Part shown: positions 57,401 to 64,000 of the stretch, piece by piece
Layout: every line of letters begins with the position of its first letter
How positions within the stretch are numbered: the first letter of the stretch is position 1
Origin: Eunapius fragilis
Taxonomy: Eukaryota > Porifera > Demospongiae > Spongillida > Spongillidae
Assembly: GCA_963681505.1 (NCBI GenBank)
Contig: OY811985.1
Coordinates: 3,771,271-3,835,270, forward strand
Direction: 5' to 3'
Length of the DNA stretch: 64,000 nt
Notes under the pieces: model-generated
Told to the model about the DNA's origin: nothing
Seen by the model: the letters and a program-made list of their open reading frames with translations, nothing else
Databases searched by the model: none
Position numbers and translations under genes: made by a program

Positions 57401-60400
57401 ATATCAGCATTTCAATCTCCCCCTTATTCCCTGGCAGTTAATCGAACCGCCCTTTCTAAAATCCTGTGCACGGTCCTGCATGTGGCATGGAAGTGTGAAG
57501 CTGTACTTTAGAGAAAAAATGCTGGGTGTTATTTCTGTTCACTGTACCCGCAGGCAAAGAAAATATGGACAAATGGCTCAATGTGACGTACATGTAATCA
57601 TTTCATATTTGCTCATGCAATTTGACTGTATTTGTTCACTCTATCACATACTCTTCTACCGACTTCACCATAAACCCCGTGTCCCCCCAACCTGCCCTCG
57701 TTTTAGCATGTGGCACGCTCAACCCTAGTAAAGTACTGGCGGGCACAATAGTACTACGCAATTCAGGCATTATTACAAGCGGACCACTTTTCAGCGTATA
57801 GGTCAAATTTCCACGGGAAAATAGGGTAAGGCGCGAACCGAATTTTTCAGTGCTCCTAGTTTTTCAAGTTTTCAAATTGTTTGATTCCAAAGAGCTTCTA
57901 TCAAATTGTCGAAATTGGACTATCCATCATCCATCATAAAGTTATTAGGCACTGAATTTATTATTAGCCATACATTTCAATGCGAACGTTACTTTTCTTT
58001 TGCTTGTCCTGGAATTTTTGAACAAGTATCACAAGGGTGATATTGCTGGACACTGTTCCATATAATTATATATAATTTTAATCTTTTATATTTATAATTT
58101 TTATATATCAAAGGAAGAAAATAAACAGCCTACAATAAATGCCACCAAACATATCATGGCCTTTGATACCACTGGAGGATGAGGTGGTGGTGGTGGTGGT
58201 GGTGGTGGTGGTGGTGGTGGTGGTGGTGGTGGTGGTGGTGGTGGTGGTGGTGGTGGTGGTGGTGGTGGTGGTGGTGGTGGTGGTGGTGGTGGTGGTGGTG
58301 GTGGTGGTGGTGGTGGTGGTGGTGGTGGTGGTGGTGGTGGTGGTGGTGGTGGTGGTGGTGGTGGTGGTGGTGGTGGTGGTGGTGGTGGTGGTGGTGGTGG
58401 TGGTGGTGGTGGTGGTGGTGGTGGTGGTGGTGGTGGTGGTGGTGGTGGTGGTGGTGGTGGTGGTGGTGGTGGTGGTGGTGGTGGTGGTGGTGGTGGTGGT
58501 GGTGGTGGTGGTGGTGGTGGTGGTGGTGGTGGTGGTGGTGGTGGTGGTGGTGGTGGTGGTGGTGGTGGTGGTGGTGGTGGTGGTGGTGGTGGTGGTGGTG
58601 GTGGTGGTGGTGGTGGTGGTGGTGGTGGTGGTGGTGGTGGTGGTGGTGGTGGTGGTGGTGGTGGTGGTGGTGGTGGTGGTGGTGGTGGTGGTGGTGGTGG
58701 TGGTGGTGGTGGTGGTGGTGGTGGTGGTGGTGGTGGTGGTGGTGGTGGTGGTGGTGGTGGTGGTGGTGGTGGTGGTGGTGGTGGTGGTGGTGGTGGTGGT
58801 GGTGGTGGTGGTGGTGGTGGTGGTGGTGGTGGTGGTGGTGGTGGTGGTGGTGGTGGTGGTGGTGGTGGTGGTGGTGGTGGTGGTGGTGGTGGTGGTGGTG
58901 GTGGTGGTGGTGGTGGTGGTGGTGGTGGTGGTGGTGGTGGTGGTGGTGGTGGTGGTGGTGGTGGTGGTGGTGGTGGTGGTGGTGGTGGTGGTGGTGGTGG
59001 TGGTGGTGGTGGTGGTGGTGGTGGTGGTGGTGGTGGTGGTGGTGGTGGTGGTGGTGGTGGTGGTGGTGGTGGTGGTGGTGGTGGTGGTGGTGGTGGTGGT
59101 GGTGGTGGTGGTGGTGGTGGTGGTGGTGGTGGTGGTGGTGGTGGTGGTGGTGGTGGTGGTGGTGGTGGTGGTGGTGGTGGTGGTGGTGGTGGTGGTGGTG
59201 GTGGTGGTGGTGGTGGTGGTGGTGGTGGTGGTGGTGGTGGTGGTGGTGGTGGTGGTGGTGGTGGTGGTGGTGGTGGTGGTGGTGGTGGTGGTGGTCGTGG
59301 TGGTGGTGGTGGTGGTGGTGATGCACAAGTGATTGTAATATAATGATGTCAGGGCACGTGTGGTGCAATGCAATTAAATTTAGAATTAGCTTATCATAAC
59401 CAATTTAATAGCGAAATAATGCTTTTAATAAAAGTTGCTACAGGTTAGAATCTGACTTCAATGAATTTTGACATTCAGATAAAAGGTTTGGGTTCAATAA
59501 TTTTTACTCCCTTACTTGATGAAGCATTATGGCTGAATATTAATGCGTATTATGATGACATTGAATTCATTGACTATATTTACAACGTCAATGAAGTTTT
59601 TTTTACCATTTTAAATATATGCTATTTTAATGTAAGAAACTAAGGTTAACAAGGCCGGTAATGTTTATGATGTGTCTAATTAGGTACTCGGGAGTTAAAG
59701 CTACTTATTAATTCATATTAATATTTTTTCAGCAAATGAATACGGTTTGTTCAAACCAGATAAGGTAAATCCAGTATGGCTACAGATGGGCCATATGATC
59801 AAGGACTATTCACTTTGCAATGGAGTAAGTGGGGGGTGAAGCAGACAATTGTTTTTTTTTTTATGCATGCATCCTATACACGACGCATGATCGCAGGACA
59901 TTCTGCAGTATAAGAGAAAGGTCACCCCTTACACCGTGATCATGCCGGACGGAGGCACCAGGAATGTCAAACTGGATACCAGTCGAACAGTGGCGGAGAA
60001 CGTCACGGTTGTGTGCAGTGAAGTTGGTAATGGATAATGCTGGCATGGCATGAGATTTCGAGTTCGCTAAACTGATTTCATCACTCCTTGCATGGCATTC
60101 ATTCGTGTAGAACTAGCAAATCACTATGAATACTCGTTTGAGGCACCTACACCTGCCATGGTAATTATATATGCATGCATATTACATGGTGATGATTGTA
60201 ATTCCCATATGTGCATGCATGGCTCCGTATTGTACATGCATAACCCCAGAAATTGACAAAGCAGGATACAAAATCCAAGAAACGCTCCTCGTCTTCTGAA
60301 AAGAGTAAGTTGTGAGTCAATGTAGAAGTTGCAATATATTAATATCTTACCAGTAGTTAAAAATCACTATTAACTTTAAAATTTATTGAATTAATCTTAC

Positions 60401-60528
60401 CAGTGTTTAAAAATCACTATTAAAAATTTATTAACCGTACCAATGTATTGATGGTATATACCACGATGTCATGCATACAACACAGACGCACACGCACACA
60501 TACACACAACACACACACATACACACAC

Positions 60529-60576
<48 letters not shown>

Positions 60577-62797
60577 CATCGACTTCATCGCGTAGATAAA
60601 ACAAAGTTATTGCGCATGCAAACGATGGGCTTTAAAATTTTATGCAGCGTTGCCCTAATTTGCAAACTCGAAAGAAGCCGCATCTCCCAAAGTTTCTAGG
60701 AAAGGATAGAGGTAAAGTAGCATACGTTTTATTATTCACACAGACGTATGGCTGAAAGCCAATAAAACGTTTGCTGAGCAAGGAGTGGATGAAAACTGTC
60801 TGCTTACGCTGAAACGAAAGTTCGTTGTTGTCGATGCGCCAATCCAGCTTGGTGACTCTTGTAATTTAAACCTTGTTTATGTTCAGGTGAGACCCAACGG
60901 TGTCATGCAACTTTGAGCGATTAATTATTGTAGTGAATGGTCTGGATATGCTCTCTACCCCAAGTGTCGGGACGCCATCATTAGCGGTGTGCATCCTTGT
61001 ACCGAGGATGAAGCCATTCAGCTTGCAGCGCTTCAGTGTTACGTGAAGTTTGGAAAGGGAAGACCAAACTCAATCAAAGTAGCCGAATTTCTGCCACTTG
61101 ATTACGCTGCAGTAAAGGACATAGAACAGACCGTGCTTTCGGCTCATTCAAAACTAAGCGACATGACAGAGGCCGACGGTAAGGTTCTTTACATCCAGTT
61201 TTGTCGTTCCCTTCGTACATACGGGGCGACATTCTTCCTCGTCAACGAGAAACGTAAGGGCAAGAAAAAGTTGGTCCCCACCATGCTTGGGTTCAAACCG
61301 GCTGGAATCTTACGAGTGGACAAGGCTACAAAGCAAGTTATTGCCTTCTGGCCTCTTGATAGCGTGCGCCGCTGGTTAGCCACTGAAGATTTCTTCAAAA
61401 TAGTAAGTCATTTATATGCATGCATTTATGAAAATGGTAACATTATTATAATTATAATTATGCATAATTATTATGTTTTAATACAATAAGGACTTCGGAG
61501 TAGCCTCGCAGCTCATCTATGTAGTGAAAACGGCAGAAGGTCATGCCCTATCCGAACTGCTCTCAGAACTAATCAGTGTAACGGAGAAAATCAAAAAGCT
61601 CACCAGCGAGAATAAAACAGACGAAGACAGTTGCATGAAGTTAGTTTGAAGACACTGGTATTCATGCCTCCCATGACACTACACAAAATCCATATGCAGG
61701 AAGGACGCAGAATTCCGAAAGCCTGAGAGCGCATGCGCCATTGCTGATGATGCCTTGGAGTCAGGAGCAGCCTCTGATGATGCCGTATTTCCCCCGAATG
61801 GGGGCCAATTTCTAAGAACCTCAGATTGCTCATCTCCTAGACACTTGGATTGCCCATCTCCAAGACCACTAGATTGCCCGTCACCAAGATCCTCTTTAGG
61901 TTGCCCATCTCCGGGGTTCTTAGAGTGCCCATCTCCGGGGGCCATAGATTGCCCTTCACCAAGGCCAGGGAGCGGTGAGTTTAGATCATTTTCCGAGATG
62001 TCCAACCCAAGTGAATCGAGCGATAAAAATAGGTTGGTATGCTTGGATTAATAAATCAATGTCTCCCCATAAATATACCACATTGCATGCATCATGCATG
62101 GTTCAATGCAGCACCGGAGTGCAAAATGGCGCTGGAATGCAATTATTAGCCAGGTAACCCCGTCGTTGATACATATGTATAATGTAATATGTTATAAATT
62201 ATCCTTTCCTTAAAAATAAAATAAATAAATAAAAAAGTATTCCCCAGCAATTACCCACAGCAATACAGACACATCCAGCAGACACGACAGAGCATAAAAT
62301 GGTTCTAGCAACACCTCAGAATCCGCCAACCGAATTGATTTCCGTGCCAGCAACTTTTGACTTGCGAGGACCTGCTGGTGCCGGATACTTAACACCTGGT
62401 GCAACAAGTGGAAAAGAATCTGATGCCAAACAGGTGATTTATTATTTCGATCCATTTCTTCTTTTAGATATGGCAGCATGTTCTGCATGCCGCCATATAT
62501 ACGCATATTATATATTCACGGAATGTAATGCAAATTAATTAACTGCGTGCAGTTATTATTTAACTATTCTGAGTACTGAGGTGTAAATTCGTATAATGTT
62601 GTATACATGCGCAGGAAGTGCAGAGGCTGCAGGGGCAGGTTCTTCGGCTTCAATTAGAGCTTCAGATGGCCATGGATCAAACCAAGTATGCAGAACAGAG
62701 AGCAGAATTTGCTGAAAGAAGGGCAGTATTAGCCGAAGAGAGGGCCAAAAGAGCTGAAGACTCATTTCGACTGTCGTGGCAAATATATCAAAAATAA
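54498..62797 (+). CDS. talin-head (FERM F0-F3) protein without rod, 613 aa
   Basis: Twelve exons: 54498-54569, 54650-54731, 59733-59824, 59897-60026, 60111-60160, 60250-60304, 60744-60886, 60965-61402, 61491-61639, 61700-61974, 62261-62433 and 62615-62797. All have GT-AG borders, all phases agree, and the total is 1842 nt (614 codons). F0 (1-82): IKTIM, FEETMLVCFACSFVREKY, NEYGLFKPDKVNPVWLQMG. F1 (83-205): RKVTPYTVIMPDGGTRNVKL, a short Lys/Ser-rich loop, KTFAEQGVDENCLLTLKRKF. F2 (209-303): LVYVQCRDAIISGVHP to SLRTYGATFFLVNEKRKGKK. F3 (305-404): LVPTMLGF, LRVDKATKQVIAFWPLDSVR, RW (Trp 345), DFGVASQLIYVVKTAEG. This F0-F3 order is specific to talin. The RRW and DFG positions, which in talin lie where F3 binds the integrin beta tail, are kept. 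Instead of the linker, 13-bundle rod and THATCH domain of talin (about 2,500 aa) come six C(P/S)SP(R/G) repeats, a Pro/Thr-rich stretch and a 60-aa coiled coil (YAEQRAEFAERRAVLAEERA). AATAAA overlaps the stop. Confidence 0.85.
55335..55371. repeat. poly-G run
   Basis: About 36 bases of G with one A. It is followed by inverted segments around ATCACACAAAAATCATACGC and GCGTCG...CGACGC up to 55640. Confidence 0.95.
56085..56335. repeat. 30-bp minisatellite GCACTGATGTGGAGAGAGCT
   Basis: About eight copies of TGACCTTGTGTGCACTGATG plus TGGAGAGAGC, with partial units. The open frames on both strands across it are repeat artefacts. Confidence 0.9.
56471..57380 (+). pseudogene. hAT-family (ZMYM/TTF-finger type) transposase relic
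   Basis: PRTFSNECKQSFQLSWLHKY, PGLAYS and NAGFCNFCALF match the TTF-type zinc finger at the start of ZMYM1-like hAT transposases. Further on, in changing frames, KEFIQFTTRIQVTGKSIAEQ and NIRGRGYDGASSI match the DUF4371 block with the RGQxYDGA motif. Several stops and frameshifts intervene. It lies in the same orientation as the host gene, within its second intron. Confidence 0.7.
58183..59320. repeat. (GGT)n trinucleotide array, about 379 units
   Basis: 1.14 kb of GGT repeated with a single visible interruption (CGT at 59296) within the second intron of the talin-head gene, about 410 bp before its third exon. The long frames of one amino acid (Val, Trp, Gly; Thr, His, Pro on the other strand) are artefacts. 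Confidence 0.98.
60480..60572. repeat. (CA)n microsatellite
   Basis: Imperfect then pure CA repeat in the intron between the sixth and seventh exons of the talin-head gene. Confidence 0.95.
62112..62153 (+). CDS. possible alternative mini-exon of the talin-head gene
   Basis: ATGCAG|C...GCCAG|GTAACC bounds 42 bases (TGVQNGAGMQLLA). It is in phase with an alternative tenth-exon donor at 62032 (AATAG|GTTGGT), which would extend the linker by RSFSEMSNPSESSDKN. Joining it to the 62261 exon breaks the frame, so it would need another partner or give a short form. Confidence 0.3.
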
Positions 62798-62798
62798 A
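62793..62798 (+). terminator. polyadenylation signal AATAAA overlapping the stop
   Basis: AAAAATAAACC places AATAAA across the TAA stop of the talin-head gene, implying a 3' UTR of only about 15-30 nt if used. Confidence 0.5.
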
Positions 62799-63010
62799 CC
62801 TGCATGGCAACGTCCTCCGTACTATAATATATAGGGAACCCTAGTAGCTAAGTAAACTGCCTGCAACCGGCACAACTATTTATATATATTGTGTTAATTG
62901 TCAGTTAAGTGTTTGCAATTGTTCGCCCTAACCAATGCACTACGAAGTATATGACAAGATTTCCTGCATACTGATATAGAAATGAAAATAACTAGTTCTC
63001 AAAGAAGTCA

Positions 63011-63223
63011 TTAGAGCCTCTCCACTCCGCAGCTTGCTCTCGAAAAAAAAAAGTTCCTTTCTAGTACAAAAGGCCTGAAACAAATATAATTCCCATCCAC
63101 CGCAATCACACCAGTGGGTGTGGCGTAACATTGGAATGCATCTCGTTCCCGTCCATAGTGGCGCCGGGGACGCATGCAGGAATCACTCAAAATCTCGTTT
63201 CCGACATCAAAATATAAATGCAT
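63011..63223 (-). CDS. 70-codon open frame, unrecognised
   Basis: Minus-strand MHLYFDVGNEILSDSCM, RRHYGRERDAFQCYATPTGV and GNYICFRPFVLE look protein-like. It lies just past the stop of the membrane protein gene on the same strand. It could be an alternative 3' exon or chance. Confidence 0.25.
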   Translation of the reverse strand: MHLYFDVGNEILSDSCMRPRRHYGRERDAFQCYATPTGVIAVDGNYICFRPFVLERNFFFSRASCGVERL

Positions 63224-63387
63224 ACTGCGTACAATAGCAAAAAAGGAAACACGCTAGGCATCAACGACATTCCATATAAATATACCAGCAGGTGTTAATA
63301 AACACATTTTAAAAGCAGTCTTAATGCAATATTTTAATTCTTATCTAATCACAGCGGCTATACCAGATTAAAATGACAGTAACTGGG

Positions 63388-63931
63388 TCACAGTTTTATA
63401 TCATCTGTGGCAGCAAGATGATAGACGTCGTTATTGGTACTGAAGTCCTGCATTGCAGAGTACTTTGCTACAGCTCTGCGACGTCTCAAAGCGAAGAAGA
63501 CGACAACCCCAGCAATAGCCAACAATATGACTGCGCTACCGACGCCTACGGGCACGCCAATGGACACCCCTCGCCGAGTGGCGTCTGCTTGCGCCTGGCT
63601 ATCTTTGGGCGGAGCGCCTGTTGTCGGTGGGCTTGTTTCTTTGGATGGAGAAGTGGAAGTCGTTTTCGGAGGCGTTGTAGAACCTGGAAACCGAAACTAC
63701 CCATAGTCAAATACGTTTCTTATGGCTAACGTGGACATTAATTACCTTGTGAGGGGGTGTTAGTTGTAGTTCCTACAAAAGAAATTTAAAATTTAAAATT
63801 ACTGCCAGTATACATGCAATACCTGGAGGAGAAGTTGGAGATGCATAGGTACTGTTGCATCCTCCCGCATTGAGGGGGATTACAGTGTATGGAATAATGT
63901 TCACCCTTGAAATAGGGAAGACCAAGTCAAT
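63388..63931 (-). CDS. type I membrane protein, C-terminal part
   Basis: Three exons fit in phase: 63931-63823 (IDLVFPISRVNIIPYTVIPL, NAGGCNSTYASPTSPP), 63772-63746 (TTTNTPSQ) and 63683-63388 (stop TGA). The ectodomain end is a Ser/Thr/Pro mucin-like stalk (STTPPKTTSTSPSKETSPPT). Then come GVPVGVGSAVILLAIAGVVV and FFA, a single membrane helix, a stop-transfer LRRRR and a short tail (AKYSAMQDFSTNNDVYHLAA) with tyrosines. YSAM fits a YxxM or YxxPhi sorting/docking motif. The acceptor before IDLV has a long pyrimidine tract, so more exons lie to the right of the window. The ectodomain fold cannot be named from this fragment. Confidence 0.7.
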
Positions 63932-64000
63932 CTGCATGTGCAAGGAGGGAGGAGGTGAAGTGCACAATGAGTATCACTAATGTGCCACAAAGAGACATGC

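Larger units (their letters stand above)
54732..59732 (+). other. 5-kb second intron of the talin-head gene
   Basis: The donor ATAG|GTACGT and acceptor ATTTTTTCAG|CA agree in phase. All other introns of this gene are under 450 bp. The extra length is a poly-G run, palindromic AT sequence, a 30-bp minisatellite, an hAT relic and the (GGT)n array. Confidence 0.75.

Noticed and set aside
58108-59373. Four open frames of 380-421 codons of single amino acids (Val, Thr, His, Trp)
   Set aside because: They are the reading frames of the (GGT)n array and carry no protein information; the array lies in an intron.
60897-60964. Extra residues EWSGYALYPK before the talin F2 exon
   Set aside because: They precede a pyrimidine-rich acceptor and have no counterpart in talin; joining at 60965 restores phase and the YVQCRDAIISG alignment.
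61600-62005. Minus-strand frames of 77 and 108 codons over the talin-head linker
   Set aside because: Antisense shadows of the CPSP repeat exon, whose plus-strand reading fits splicing and phase.

Overview
The window is eukaryotic nuclear DNA, almost certainly from an invertebrate animal. Real genes are split by short GT-AG introns. The proteins belong to animal adhesion and signalling families: talin, the 4.1-type FERM fold, a DOK/IRS/FRS-type docking protein and a TNF/C1q-like secreted protein. Intergenic DNA is packed with TGCATGCA/TACATGTA-type palindromes, long poly-G runs, minisatellites and decayed transposons. A demosponge or another early-branching marine animal is my best guess (inference). 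A 200-base N gap at 42190-42389 shows a scaffolded assembly.

Layout. 1-435 is a 23-bp minisatellite. 1382-6511 (+) is the 3' half of a FERM-domain gene. 9175-11412 (-) is a two-exon gene for a 568-aa PTB docking protein. 11823-14556 is a pogo/psq-type DNA transposon with intact ends and a broken transposase. 15.0-21.2 kb is mostly non-coding with a repeat module and a decayed multi-exon gene. 21698-22464 (-) is a four-exon gene for a 162-aa secreted TNF/C1q-like protein. 22.8-26.9 kb holds unassigned ORFs, CA repeats and a perfect-looking 288-bp hairpin.

27.1-38.3 kb is a nest of inverted-repeat elements: a roughly 8.4-kb element (27285-35714) inserted in the left terminal repeat of another element (about 27098-38320). 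The inner one carries transposase relics, MITEs and a 1-kb purine minisatellite. 39.4-40.5 kb repeats the 16.9-17.5 kb module. 42448-45458 is a 3-kb foldback element whose arms are CCT/GGA minisatellites. 46.1-50.1 kb is a decayed Ty3/Gypsy retrotransposon. 51434-53139 is a TTAA-flanked element of unknown class.

54498-62797 (+) is the most notable gene. It has twelve exons whose phases all agree and encodes a 613-aa protein made of a complete talin head (F0-F3), a CPSP-repeat linker and a C-terminal coiled coil, with no talin rod. Its 5-kb second intron holds an hAT relic, a minisatellite and an almost pure (GGT)n array of about 1.14 kb. 63388-63931 (-) is the 3' end of a type I membrane protein gene running off the window.

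The talin-head protein, the 4.1-type FERM protein and the docking protein all belong to families acting at the inner face of the plasma membrane, but nothing in the sequence shows that they are co-regulated. All exon joins were made by eye from splice signals, phase and family resemblance.
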